Below, piece by piece: positions 12,221 to 26,887 of a DNA stretch of 61,359 bases. A model generated the notes under the pieces. It saw only the letters and a program-made list of their open reading frames with translations, was not told where the DNA came from and did not search any database. The DNA comes from Symbiodinium natans (lineage: Eukaryota > Sar > Dinophyceae > Suessiales > Symbiodiniaceae). Position numbers and translations under genes: made by a program. Where the stretch lies: assembly GCA_905221605.1 (NCBI GenBank), contig CAJNDS010002512.1, forward strand, positions 188,001 to 249,359, written 5' to 3'. The stretch's first letter is position 1, and every line of letters starts with the position of its first letter.

Positions 12221-14468
12221 ATGGAGACTGCCGGGATCGATGCTTTCAGCAGTCCAATCTTCCTCACAGCCAGCGGGCTGTTGCAGGCATTTTGCATCAT
12301 CAAGCTCATACGCGCATCGATGGAACACAGAGACTATGTTTTCCGATTCTTGCAAACTGTTGTCATGCATTCGTGCTGGTTGATGAATTTGTCGGCCGGA
12401 CCGAAACATGCGGCACAGGGTATTGCAAGAGAAGTCTGTCGTCTTCGGCTGCGCTTAGCACATGGCTACTTGTATTTCCTCGTGGTCACCACAGGGTTCT
12501 CAATCATATCAGTGCAGATTGGCATTTTGAGGAATCAGCAGTCGAACGCGCCGCCAGCATTTTACTGGACAATTCTGCTTTTGTTCGGCTTCTCTACTGC
12601 GCATCTGCTATTTCCGACGATCCTGCAGTCATCAACACTGGATGTGCTTTACGTGGCCACTATGGCGGCTGCGGCATTTTTGCTGAGTCCTTGGTGTACG
12701 CGTGCAGACGCGATCCCTTACATGTCGATTGTCCTGCTTGCTTTTTTGCGGCTTCCTGCAAGTAGCTTTGCGACGAGGCCTTCCATTGCAGTGGCTGGAA
12801 ATGTGGGTGTTGCCATAGTCATGATGGTAAGAACCATGGTTGACTTCGATGATTCGCTTTGCGATGGAAGTGTCGGCACCAGCTGCAATGTCGGCAGAGA
12901 CATTTATTTCGAGCGTGCTGCTCTCGTCACTGAAGTATCCTCCTTCTTCCTGGTTGCAGGTATTTCTCTTTCGGCGGAGGCGGGTTCAGCAGCTTTCGAG
13001 AAGTGGTGCTGGTGTCGGGGGGGTTGAGGGCCAGGCCTCGCCGCGGCCAAGCCCTTATTTCACATCTTCGATACCTCACGTCTTCGATACCTCCTGATCA
13101 ACGTAGATACTCTCACAAGTTTCACAATCAGGTGCCCGATTCAGTTCCAGGTTCCTCAAAGGGATAGCTATTGGGCTTGCTGGGAACCCTAAACCCTTTC
13201 TTCGTCAGTTCAGGTTTCCACAGGTAGGGGTAGGGGGTAAAAGAAGCGGACTTTGGGTGGATTTGATTCCAGTTCTGTGGCCGTTGGGTAGAATACTACT
13301 GATATCCTGGTGCTGCGCAGGCAGTGCTGCGAAGGACCGTGCAGCAAGGTCGCGAGTACAATGAGGCGACCAATGAACTTAGTGCTGCGACGTCTCTCCT
13401 GCGGCTGACTTGTGACGCGGTCGTCGAGCTGGATGAGGACCTGGGATTTGCGGGCGTCAACATATATCAACATGCATCCCGCCGGAAGATTTTGTCAAGG
13501 TCCCACACCAGTTGAAACCCTTGTAGGACTTCTGCCTCACAGAGCATTCTCCGGAACTTGCGGCCATTCTCCTACGAGATCGACCTGGCTCCACGCTGGC
13601 TGGGGTAAAGTTCACAGACTTCGTGGCCACACCTGAGGAGGCTGCCCAGACGGCCCGTTTGTTGAACGGATCAAACGGACATGAGAACTTCGATGATCAG
13701 GCTGATCAGGCGGGCGTGTCTGCCCACGCCTTCCATACTCGCCTTGTGGACACCAACTCGAGCAAATTCCGTACGGAGGTTTTCCAGGTCAAGTACTGCA
13801 AGGTGGGTGATGCCGTGCGTCATCTCATTGGGTTGCGTGAGATCACCGACCAGCAGTCCTTGGCCAGACAAAGCGTGACACTCCCTGCATGTGATCCTGA
13901 CGACTCGTCCATGTCTTGTCCATATAGACTTTTGGGTTCTGCAGATGGTTCGCCGGTGGCCCAGGCTAACAACCGCTGCTCATCTGCAAAGTCTATGTCA
14001 GAAGGCGAAAAGGAAGTTCGGCCCATCGTTTATCTGACGCTGGGTAACCTCACGGGATCGTGCAGCGTGGTGGAGGCATCTGTTTCGGCTTCGAGCCTGG
14101 TTGGAATACGAGTGACCGAGCTGTTTCCTGGCATGGGCTCGCAGTCGTTGGAAGGTCTGTTGGCAGAGGTGGACCGCTGCGAGGTCGCAGAAGAAGTAGG
14201 TCTTCTGGCCCAGAAACAGCACTTCTTCAAGGAATGGCTGGTGCAGTGGAGCCCAGGGCAGACTGATTATGTCGACGGCCTGGTACATATATTGAAATCA
14301 GACAGTGGTTCGCATCAGCTACTCCTGTGCTGCAGGGCAGCCAATTTGTCGCCGCTTGCGTCGCCAAGTGGGGTTTCCTCAGAGGCTCCGAGACAACAGT
14401 CAGCTGCGTCAGCTTTCTCCATCCTTCCCGGCATGCCCTTCGAGGACAGGGCCCCGTCGCTGCACTGA
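12221..14468 (+). CDS. six-helix membrane protein with C-terminal PAS domain
   Basis: The first exon (12221-12959) encodes about 246 residues with roughly six hydrophobic segments (for example LYFLVVTTGFSIISVQIGIL and YWTILLLFGFSTAHLLF) and few polar loops. A GT-AG intron (12960-13324) joins FFLV to AVLRRTVQQGREYNEATNEL, a short coiled linker. A PAS-like module follows: LLRLTCDAVVELDE, then DFCLTEHSPELAAILLRDRP and TLAGVKFTDFVATPEEA, then RTEVFQVKYCKVGDAVRHLI and GLREITDQ. This order is what I know of a family common in dinoflagellates. PAS domains bind ligands or cofactors or mediate signalling contacts. The C-terminal about 180 residues (VGIRVTELFPGMGSQSLEGL) match nothing I know. No kinase or cyclase domain is visible, so the output is unknown. 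The intron between VVELDE and DFCLTEH (13438-13526) fits a GA donor best. ATG 12221 is the first Met in the frame. Confidence 0.72.
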
Positions 14469-14564
14469 GGGAGCTCGAGTTGAGCAGGATCCACGGTTCT
14501 GGCTCTCTAGAGCTAGGTGGAGCTTAGCCTAGAAACACGCCATTTCTGTAAGCAGGCCAGTGTG

Positions 14565-14612
14565 TGATGATGATGGTGATGATGGTGATGATGATGATGA
14601 TGGTGATGATGT
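14565..14612. repeat. (GAT/GGT)n trinucleotide repeat
   Basis: About sixteen units of TGATGA/TGGTGA type lie about 100 bases downstream of the stop codon of the PAS protein, in its 3' flank. Confidence 0.85.
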
Positions 14613-15616
14613 GACATAGATGGTGTTTCAATTCTGCAGATTTCTGAATTAGTTGTTTCCACGGCACCGAAAGCAAAGCTTCATGCCTTGGCAAATAATT
14701 CTTCGAGAGGTGCATGGGCCAGAGAAGATTCCTTAATCACTTGTTCTTCGACTCGATAAGTCGTCGAGAACATGCAAGGTTTCAGTGGGTGTAGTTGCCG
14801 CAGTGCGTACAGCAGTTGCTGCTGCCGCGGGCACTCCGGCGGCCGTATTCAAACATTCATCCCTTTCTCGGACTTGGTTCGGAGAGTCGGTGCCTAGTAC
14901 CTCCGCTAGGAGTTTTCAGGATGACCATCCTTCGAATCATGTTTGACCGACAGAGATGCACAGACTTGCTGAAAGGCTGAAAGGTCCGAAACAAACAAGC
15001 TGTGCATACCAATGCTTGGAGCAAGAGAGCACCCCTGCAGGCGTTGCGCAGTTTAGTCGCGTGGCCCATGGCCCAAGACACAGTGCATGGTTGGGCCTGT
15101 GCCTGGTAATTGGCCAAGTTGGCCAACATGATGTTGCCTTGGAGTCCAGCGGGGCAGATGACATGGCAAGTCGTGGGTGTTGTGGGCACTGATCCCTGTG
15201 AAACCCTACAGGGAGCGACCTGCTGTGTGGCCGTGCCCGTCTCCGTTGTTGCACTGCCTTGCGTCCAAGCTCTGGGCAAACCTCATCAAGCCGGGCTACA
15301 GCGGCAACGTCCAACCCTGGAGGCGGTGGATGACACACAGTCTGAGGCGAGTGCGAAGACAGAAGCTTATTTGCACCGATGGTGTACTTGTGTAACACAA
15401 AAGTGGTGCAGGGTTCGCAGGAGCTAGCAGTACAGGACCCGTAGGAGTATGGGCAGTATAGGGGTTGCGGGTAGGCCGCTTCTCTGCCACTCAGGGTAGG
15501 CTGTCTGAGGGCAGCTGGACCACAGCTGCCTCTGGACAGTTCTCTGGTTCTCCTCTTCGCGGACGGGTGTGGCTTAGTTATAATAGTTATAATGACACCC
15601 ACTTGTTTTGCAGACC
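14613..15616. other. flank upstream of the Pumilio gene, candidate exons only
   Basis: Open frames on both strands around 14940-15430 give no family match. The plus-strand piece near 15240-15390 (LWANLIKPGYSGNVQPWRRW) is the most protein-like but unassigned. A pyrimidine-rich acceptor (TTTTGCAG) at 15606-15613 immediately precedes the ATG at 15617. Confidence 0.3.
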
Positions 15617-18600
15617 ATGGGAACGTCAGATGTTTCTGCGGTTCCTTATGAACTTGCGAAGTTGATGAGGTGGGACCTGTCCAGGAAGCAGCGGGGATGC
15701 CGGCAGGCAGAGCGGTGAGATGTTGTGAATGTACATGCATATGAAGCCTCCTTTGCGAAGACTGCTTAACAGCATTGCAAGGTACAAGAGGCGATTGAGA
15801 AGGGGAGCCATGAACAACGGAAGCGGCTCGCAGCAGAACTCAAGGGCCACGTGTGGAAACTTGGCGAGAGCCCAGAAGCCCTAGAAGCCCCATCAAGTTC
15901 CTCAAGTTAAGGCACGCAAGTCTCCTGCCGTGCTTTCGAGAGAGAGAGGGGATGATGGGTTGGGGAAAGTCTGGGACAACTCACGCAGGCAAGCCATTCA
16001 TTCGCCAAGTGCCAACTATGTGCTGCAGAAGGTGATCACAACATTGGGCCCGGATTGTCAGCTGCCCACTTGGAACTGAGTTGAATTTATCATTGGTGGC
16101 CATGCATAGCCCAACGAACATCCTAACGCAAGAACAGAGAGAGAGAGAGAGAGAGAGAAACCTGCTGTGCAGAAGAAGAAGAAGAAGAGGAGGAAGAGAG
16201 CGAAGAGCGGAACCCGCCCCCGGCTTGAGTCAGTGACAGTATCAAGGAGCGTGCAAACATGGGACCGAGAGGAGCGTCATAAGGGGCTGCTGTGGTTGCA
16301 GGTGCGTTTTTAGTGGGGCCTTGCTACTCTTTTCCATCAGTGGAATCTTGTGGGACCAGAAAACCTGAACGTCTTAGAAGTGAGCTTTGTCTTTGTTCTT
16401 TGGGGTGAGTTCAGGGATGCAAGTGGTCTCCTTGCCTGGACTTCACGTTTGCAGGTGTGACACTGTGTAAACGTTACCTGGGGGTGAAAGAAGTTCGTGC
16501 TACCGGCGGCGTCAAAGAAAGAAAAGAGCCCACGTCTGGAAGAGCAAGGCAGGAAAGTCAGCTGCCCGGCACACCTTTTGGGGAGGCTATGCCGTCCTCG
16601 TTGTCCAGTCGAGGCCAAACTGGACACAAGGGGGGGAGGGAGCCAGGACATATGCCCTCGCAAGCAGCAGAGACAGTAGAGGAACAAGCGGGCGACACGT
16701 GGGAGGAGCAGACGGGTGGACTGGAGCAAGCGGGTGGGGGCAAAACACGTGCACGAGCTGAAACTTGGAACAAGCAGAGCTGGGAAGAGTAGCCCGAAGG
16801 CTGCGACTGGAATTGCGGCGTAAACGAGGAGGAGGAGGAGGAGGAGGAGGAGGAGGAGGAGGAGGAGGAGGAGGAGGAGGAGGAGGAGGAGGAGGAGGAG
16901 GCGGCGAAAGTGGACAGCGCCGGGGCCCCACAAAGGGACGCAGACTCGTCCGAGGCAACAGTCGGCGGTGCAGGAAGAAGAGGCAGGTGTGGGAACGAAG
17001 GCCGGCACGTCAAGCTCAGGTACTGAGTGGTAGCCTGAGCAGGAGGAGTGATCGCCGAACCCGCTAAGCGGGACATGACGGCACCTCTTTTTGGCGGGGC
17101 GGGCAGCCTTCGGAAGGCTGTTTGCACCAAACCTCCGCCCGGGGAAGTTGAGGAGGCTTCGGAAGGTTCGGTGTCTGAATTCGTGGTTTCTGGGGGGGAG
17201 ACTTCGTGGTAGGTATGTCGTCGTATCTCACTTCAAAGTTCCAACAGAGCTTAATTGAACCTTTCAGTGTAAGTCCGTGTACAAACCAGAGTCTTCGATG
17301 GTCATTCTCGTAAGCATTCGTAAGCTAGGAATTCTGACTTGGAATTCTACGGCAACAAGACATGCCTCCCCCTCCTGGTTGGTCGTACACGTCCCAAGTG
17401 AGGATGTTTTGAGGGGCGTTTTTCGAGCACCTTGCGCGTTTCCCCCTCGAACGCCCGTGTTTGTTTTTTCAGAAAAGCCGCCCACCCCCCGCCTGTGAAA
17501 CTCGTCACCACAACACCTGGGGGCGCGCGGACTGCACGGGGGTTCGTCCTCGCGCGGTCCCAACAAAGAATGAAAGCATGAAAAAATGAAAGAATGAAAG
17601 AATGAAAGAGCGAGCGGGCGAGTGAGAGATCGAGAGATCGAGCGAGCGAGAGAGCGAGAGAGAACCAGCCCAAGGCGGGTGATAGGTGTCCGACTCAAGG
17701 CGCGGGATCGCCAAAGAAAGGAAGAAAAAAGGAAAGTAAGAAAGGAGAGAGTTTAAGAAGAGTTTGAGCTCATGGGAACCACGGCACTTTGGTTGACTCT
17801 CCCGCGACACCGCCGACACTCTCGTGTACCTACAGGGGAAAGCCCAATGATAAGGGCGCGTGTGCTAATTCGCGGGGAATCTCATCCCGCTCCAGATAGC
17901 ATTGCACCTTCTTCCAGACAGCTTGATCTTTTCCTTGAAAGAGAGGGTACTGTCGGATGCGCAGGAGCTCAGGGGGAGTGAAGCCCTTCACAGGGGGGCA
18001 GGGGGGGTCCTGATATCAAATTGGTGTGTGTGTGTGTGTGCTCCCCTCAGGCCCGGCCCCGTAGAAGAAGAAGGAGAAGAAGAAGGAGAAGAAGAAGAAG
18101 AAGGAGAAGAAGCATACCAAGAAGAAGAAGAAGAAGAAGAAGAAGAAGGGGAAGAAGAAGAAGAAGAAGAAGAAGAAGAAGAAGAAGAAGAAGAAGAAGA
18201 AGAAGAAGAAGAAGAAGAAGAAGAAGAAGAAGAAGAAGAAGAAGAAGAAGAAGAAGAAGAAGAAGAAGAAGAAGAAGAAGAAGAAAGAAGAAGAAGAAGA
18301 AGAAGAAGAAGAAGAAGAAGAAGAAGAAGAAGAAGAAGAAGAAGAAGAAGAAGAAGAAGAAGAAGAAGAAGAAGAAGAAGAAGAAGAAGAAGAAGAAGAA
18401 GAAGAAGAAGAAGAATAATAAGAAGAAGAATAAGAAGAAGAATAAGAAGAAGAGAAGAGAAGAAGAAGACAAGAAGAAGAAGAAGAAGACGAAGAAGAAA
18501 AAGAACAAGAAGCAGCAGAAGAATAACAAGAAGAACAATAAGAATATTAATAGGAAGAGAGAATGCAGTTGAGGTTTGTCATTGACGAGCTTCTGCAACA

Positions 18601-20434
18601 GGGGCCGGAGGCAATTTCACCTATGGCATGTAATGAGCACCTTGGATCTGCATGATCAAAGTCACCACAAGTACCAGCTTCCGCATCACCAGAGCAACTT
18701 GAAACACTGTCACTATCACGAATTGTGCCAGAAATCCAAAATATTGCAGCCCGTTGATTTCCCAAGGTATGGTTGCAGAATCTTGCAGCGACTGCTCGAA
18801 GCCTGCAGCTGCAATCAGACAGGAGGCCGTGTTTGAGTTCGCTTGCTTGAAAGCCTTCAGAGAGAGAGCAACACGAGAGCTGCCCTGAGCTGTCAGGAAT
18901 CGCGGCAATCCTCCTCAAGCATGTGCTTCTCGCGCAAAGTTGATTGTGCAGAAGTTTGAAAGGGCTGTAGGTAGCCCTGTTCGAGTCCAGGCTTCGCGGC
19001 GATCTCATGCAGATGTTGATGCCCCGTGTTTCCGTGTGTCTTGGATGGCTGCCAAGGCTGCCTTTGACGAGGCATCGCTATGGCAACTATGTGGCGGGCT
19101 CAGGTTGTGATCCCACATTCGACTGTTCCTATTTGTTGTGGCAACTGCCTAGCCCAAATAGGGCTGAAATGCTGACTGGGTTCAGAGCACACAGGAGGGG
19201 GCAGAGGCTGAGGTGATTCAGCAGCTGCTGCAGCATGGCAGCCCCAAGCACGTCCACGAGGCAGAGCCAGGGAATAACAGGTGTTGCAATGTGTGTTGAA
19301 CAGTGCGATCCCGTACTTCCCATCCTTAAGCCGACGCTTTGCACCCTTGAAAGCACCAAAACCCTGCAAAGGCTTGGGGTCCCGGCTAGTGCACGCCACC
19401 CTCCATTGACATGAAGACAGGGCTCAGATGGGCTGACATGGGCTTCGTAGGTCTGCAGCGCCCTGCTCTCTGCCACGACGTCCCTCGCCTCCCACTCGAT
19501 AGCCTGTCCCGCCACCTCGGCTGCACTAGATCAGGCTGCTATCTCCTGCGTTCCGCCCGGCTACCGAAACGCTCAAAGACAGACATCAATGCCATGATGC
19601 TCAACTGTTGTCTTTCTGTGCGACACGCCCTGGCATCAGCACGAACATGGAGCGGATGGGCCACATCAATCAGCTATCCAGCATGTTCGGTGCATTGCGC
19701 ACCAGCTGCCAAACTCCCAAACGGCAAACAACTAGATTTTGCCCATGCAGCCGAAGACATACACACCTTGCTCCAGTTTTTGTCTCTTGTAGTCATTGTA
19801 CTTCTAGGGAGGACGGGGTGCCCATGTCTGGGCTGCCCAAGTCAGACTGGACACTGCCTTTCGTGGGAGCTACTCCCACATGATGACAACCAACTGGAGA
19901 GGCCAGGGAAGCTGAAGGCGACGGCCACAGCCATGGCGTGCAACTTGCGATGTTATCGTCTTATTGAAGCAGGTCCCCGAGCCGAGTTTGAGAGACGCCA
20001 TGCGGCCGCTCAATTGATTTTCTCCTCCCTACTTACCAAGTAGTGTCCGTGCATGGGTCCACATAACTGTGTACAACTCGCCGGCCATACCCGTGCGCCA
20101 TACCTCCGATGTTCCGCCGACAGAATGCTAAGCAACTCAGCATCGTGTAGCCTGACTTGCACGAAACCTTTGCCGAACCAACAGGTCTTGGCAAAGGCAT
20201 TGGAATTTGCGGGGGAGGAGGATCACTGGTGTCGCTTGCCCATGTGCCATATTGCACACGTTGCTGGAAGCGACGTGGATTCCACATCTGGAGCAGGACA
20301 AGATGCGGCTGGCCAAAGCTATAGCGTCCCAACGCGGCCTGCTGGTCTCCATTGCGAAGACCTGGCACGGTCACCGTGCGGCCGAGCTTGTGCTGCTCGA
20401 GGGAACCAAGTCTTCCATTGAAGAATTCACGTGA
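15617..20434 (+). CDS. Pumilio (PUF)-repeat RNA-binding protein
   Basis: Several exons encode successive PUF repeats, helical repeats that each contact one RNA base. Exon 15617-15706 (from MGTSDVSAVPYELAKLM to RKQRGCRQ) joins across a GC-AG intron to 15782 onward (VQEAIEKGSHEQRKRLAAEL, KGHVWK). Exon 15989 onward reads HSPSANYVLQKVITTLGP. After a 2.5 kb intron, 18569-18640 reads FVIDELLQQGPEAISPMACN. Then come 18765-18834 (YGCRILQRLLEACSCNQTGG), about 19055-19090 (HRYGNY), 19213-19260 (VIQQLLQHGSPKHVHE), about 20186-20240 (VLAKALEFAGEEDHWC), and the last exon to 20434 (GLLVSIAKTWHGHRAAELVL), ending in TGA. The SxxxxxxQ- and NYxxQ-type faces are those that normally read RNA. ATG 15617 follows an acceptor-like TTTTGCAG, so it may be the true start after a trans-spliced leader or an internal exon. 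About five to six repeats are visible where classic PUF proteins have eight, so exons are probably missing from my model. Expected role: cytoplasmic mRNA binding and control. Confidence 0.75.
16134..16159. repeat. (GA)n microsatellite
   Basis: About thirteen GA dinucleotides lie at the start of the long intron of the Pumilio gene. Confidence 0.85.
16826..16902. repeat. (GGA)n microsatellite
   Basis: About 25 perfect GGA units lie in the long intron of the Pumilio gene. Frames through it read as poly-Gly or, on the other strand, poly-Pro or poly-Ser, and are not considered coding. Confidence 0.92.
17565..17665. repeat. degenerate purine-rich GAATGAAA / GAGCGAGC tandem array
   Basis: An eight-base GAATGAAA-like array grades into GAGCGAGC and GAGAGATC units over about 100 bases of almost pure purine, inside the same Pumilio intron. 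Confidence 0.8.
18063..18540. repeat. (GAA)n tract of nearly 480 bases, intronic
   Basis: GAA triplets with rare GGA, GCA and TAA interruptions run for about 480 bases and end about 30 bases before the 3' splice site at 18568 of the Pumilio intron. Frames through the tract read as poly-Glu, poly-Arg, poly-Lys or, in reverse, poly-Leu/Phe. The long open frames here are therefore compositional. Confidence 0.93.
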
Positions 20435-24015
<3,581 letters not shown>

Positions 24016-24710
24016 ATGGCTCGCCCGGGGCGTCTTCTTCTGGCAGCAGCTGCGCTGCTCTTTGCGCTGCGCTGCTGCTTCGTGCCAGGCCCTTCGGAGT
24101 CTCCGAAGCCCAAGTCCGACTTCAATCCTGCGGTCGCCGCCTCCGCAGCCTTGCCTGCCCTAACCATGCTGGCACAGGATGCCGAGGCCAAGTACGGAGA
24201 CCAGCGCAAGTTTGCGGCCGTGCTGGTGCCACTGACAACCCTTGTCTTCCCTGCAGTGGCGATGGGCATGTTCGTACTTTACTCCTTCCAGGAGGATGCA
24301 TTCTGGCGCGTGGTCCCGGGAACCAGGCGCGCGAAGGAGCTCGAAGACGCCTGGAGGGAGCACCCGCTCTTCGCCAATTCCAAGGACCCCCTTGATGGCC
24401 TCATCAACCCTGACGACTATGAGACCTGAGCTGCACTACAAAGAGGAGGGTGAATGGCGGGTGAATGGTGGGTGAATGGTGGGTGAATGGTGGGTGAATG
24501 GTGGGTGAATGGGGGGTGAAGGGTTGCGCTTGTTAACCAATTCTTTGTATTCCGGGTAGCATCGCAAGCACTGCCAAGGAGAAGGGCCTGGAGGAGGCTT
24601 GGGAGCGTGCGAAGCCTGCTGGCAGCACAGTGACGGTGAAGGACAAGCTCAAGCAGATGGCCAAGCAGAACAACCCGCACTGGGAGTCCTGGAGGTCTCT
24701 GTCCGCCTAG
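24016..24710 (+). CDS. psaI: photosystem I subunit VIII (PsaI), nucleus-encoded, copy 1
   Basis: Exon 1 is 24016-24422 and exon 2 is 24560-24710, giving about 185 residues. Residues 1-21 form a signal peptide, followed by the FVP motif (22-24) that marks dinoflagellate plastid presequences. A second hydrophobic stretch ends in AQDAEA near residue 58, as in a thylakoid-transfer signal. Residues 67-91 read AAVLVPLTTLVFPAVAMGMF and then VLYSF, closely resembling the single membrane helix of PsaI (VPLxGLxFPAxAM). PsaI is a small thylakoid subunit next to PsaL. The usual protein is about 35-40 residues; this one has an extra hydrophilic tail of about 90 residues, encoded partly by exon 2 (IASTAKEKGLEEAWERAKPA). 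A TGA three codons past the exon 1 end means the intron must start at GACCTG, a GA donor. ATG 24016 is preferred to an upstream in-frame GTG. Confidence 0.85.
24450..24521 (+). repeat. 11-base minisatellite in the psaI intron, copy 1
   Basis: About six head-to-tail units of GGGTGAATGGT, with C or G in the last position of some, fill the middle of the 137-base intron 24423-24559. The same array recurs at about 25454-25525 in the second gene copy with one base difference in the second unit. Confidence 0.9.
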
Positions 24711-25019
24711 GCTGCGAACGTGCGGGAGCTTTTTGAAGCCAGTGTCACGCAGCTGTGTAGGCTGCCTCATTGATGGTCTCAGCTGTATGAGCAAAAAGAG
24801 GGACCTGTTGATGCTGTCAGCAAGTGATGCTGTCAGAGTTTACTGTCCGCTACATGACTGTTTCCAGTTTTGCTGCACCTGTTGCACTAACCGGTTTGAT
24901 TCGATGCAACTGTAGACTCAGGCCGCTGTCTCTTGTGTTTACTCGCTTGGGGTGGTGGCCCAAGGCTGCAGAGCCAGCTTTTTTGAACGTGCTCCACAGC
25001 CCGTGTTGCAGTGGCTCTC

Positions 25020-25714
25020 ATGGCTCGCCCGGGGCGTCTTCTTCTGGCAGCAGCTGCGCTGCTCTTTGCGCTGCGCTGCTGCTTCGTGCCAGGCCCTTCG
25101 GAGTCTCCGAAGCCCAAGTCCGACTTCAATCCTGCGGTCGCCGCCTCCGCAGCCTTGCCTGCCCTAACCATGCTGGCACAGGATGCCGAGGCCAAGTACG
25201 GAGACCAGCGCAAGTTTGCGGCCGTGCTGGTGCCACTGACAACCCTTGTCTTCCCTGCAGTGGCGATGGGCATGTTCGTACTTTACTCCTTCCAGGAGGA
25301 TGCATTCTGGCGCGTGGTCCCGGGAACCAGGCGCGCGAAGGAGCTCGAAGACGCCTGGAGGGAGCACCCGCTCTTCGCCAATTCCAAGGACCCCCTTGAT
25401 GGCCTCATCAACCCCGACGACTATGAGACCTGAGCTGCACTACAAAGAGGAGGGTGAATGGCGGGTGAATGGCGGGTGAATGGTGGGTGAATGGTGGGTG
25501 AATGGTGGGTGAATGGGGGGTGAAGGGTTGCGCTTGTTAACCAATTCTTTGTATTCCGGGTAGCATCGCAAGCACTGCCAAGGAGAAGGGCCTGGAGGAG
25601 GCTTGGGAGCGTGCGAAGCCTGCTGGCAGCACAGTGACGGTGAAGGACAAGCTCAAGCAGATGGCCAAGCAGAACAACCCGCACTGGGAGTCCTGGAGGT
25701 CTCTGTCCGCCTAG
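25020..25714 (+). CDS. psaI: photosystem I subunit VIII (PsaI), nucleus-encoded, copy 2
   Basis: Exon 1 is 25020-25426, the intron 25427-25563 (137 bases, same length and same GA-AG boundaries as copy 1), and exon 2 is 25564-25714. The predicted protein appears identical to copy 1 over its whole length. Plastid signal, FVP motif, transmembrane helix and C-terminal extension are all intact, so both copies look functional. Tandem arrays of near-identical photosynthesis genes are known in dinoflagellates and are usually explained by gene dosage. I infer the same here. Confidence 0.85.
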
Positions 25715-26429
25715 GCTGCGAACGCGCAGGAGCTTTTTGAAGCCAGTGTTACGCAGCTGGTAGGCTGCCTCATTGATGGTCTCAGCTTTGTGAGAATCAA
25801 AAAGGGACCACGGGCCGGTCTTAGACAGACCTGTTGATGCTGTCGTGGATACATGGTTTGGTTGCTTCAGCAGGTGCTTGTGATCCTACCGCCACTGACG
25901 CCTGCTTTCATCAAGGAGGATGTTTTGCAGACGCCCGGCCTGCATTGATGCAGCGCGCGTTGATATGTTGGAATTGCCTAAAGCCGAATCGGCGTAAGGA
26001 TGCTGGTGGAGCATCTGGGAACCTGAGCCTGCACGTGGAATCTTTCAGTCTGGTTCTTGATGCCGCAATCCCCAGCACTTCTTCCCAGGATTTGCCCGAG
26101 CTGCGGCAATCGAGTCAGTCTCTGTGGCCCTGCAAAGTCCAGGCCTGGGCCACTGGGTCGGGGGAGCAAACTGCAGCACTCGCCGTGCTCCGAACACTCA
26201 GGCCTGGTCGCGCTCCTCCAGCAGAACCCCTCACCATGCCACGAGTCTGGAGACGGATTTGTCATGAGAGAGAGAGGTATATGTAGGGACATGCAAGGAG
26301 CTCTGGAAGAAGCGTCAGAGGGATCAAGAATATCATCAAATAACGTAGTTTCCTGTTTCGTGCTGTTTCCCCGAGTCGTTGCCGACAGACAGAGACCCGG
26401 GCTGACCTGATCGGCATGGGCTGACTTGC

Positions 26430-26465
<36 letters not shown>

Positions 26466-26887
26466 CTGAGAGGCGGGCTGCTGAGCACAGCGCATCTCAT
26501 GTGCACGTTCGTTTGTCTTTGTGTGCATGTGATCAAGGTTGCACGGTCTTGAACGTGGGCTTCTCGTGCTGCTTTGCGCAGCCTTCGATTGAAGGGTTAG
26601 CGGTTGAGTCTGCGGGTCGCCGCTTGAACATTGGAGGACTATCAGATCTTTCGAGTGCGGTGAAGCAGCAACGGTTGGACACAGATACACACACCCAGAG
26701 TGCTGAAGATGGAGGGGGTCGGGTCATGTCAGGGCGGGGAAGCAATGGGTGTGACTCAAGCTTAACATTAAGAGGACGGGTCCTGACGAACCTTCTCGTG
26801 GAAAGATTGCCAGGGTCTCGGTTCCATGTGGGCCAATGAGGGACTGCTACGTTTTGTGTAGTTGGGGCCATAACATCCCAGGAAGCT
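25715..26887. other. 3' flank of psaI copy 2; no resolved gene
   Basis: A short plus-strand frame at about 25873-25947 (VLVILPPLTPAFIKEDVLQT, ending in TGA) could be a terminal exon, but nothing connects to it. The rest, including the open frame at 25834-26286, shows no family similarity. A TA repeat lies at 26431-26463. Confidence 0.35.
26431..26463. repeat. (TA)n microsatellite
   Basis: About sixteen TA units. The Tyr-Ile frames across it are artefacts. Confidence 0.9.

Noticed and set aside
17902-18598. Open frames of 180-230 residues reading poly-Glu, poly-Arg, poly-Lys and (minus strand) poly-Phe/Leu
   Set aside because: They are produced by the GAA repeat inside the Pumilio intron. 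All frames are open because the triplet contains no stop.
24450-25525. Regularly spaced short repeats resembling a CRISPR array
   Set aside because: The units are 11 bases, directly abutting with no spacers, and lie in psaI introns of a eukaryote. They are a minisatellite.
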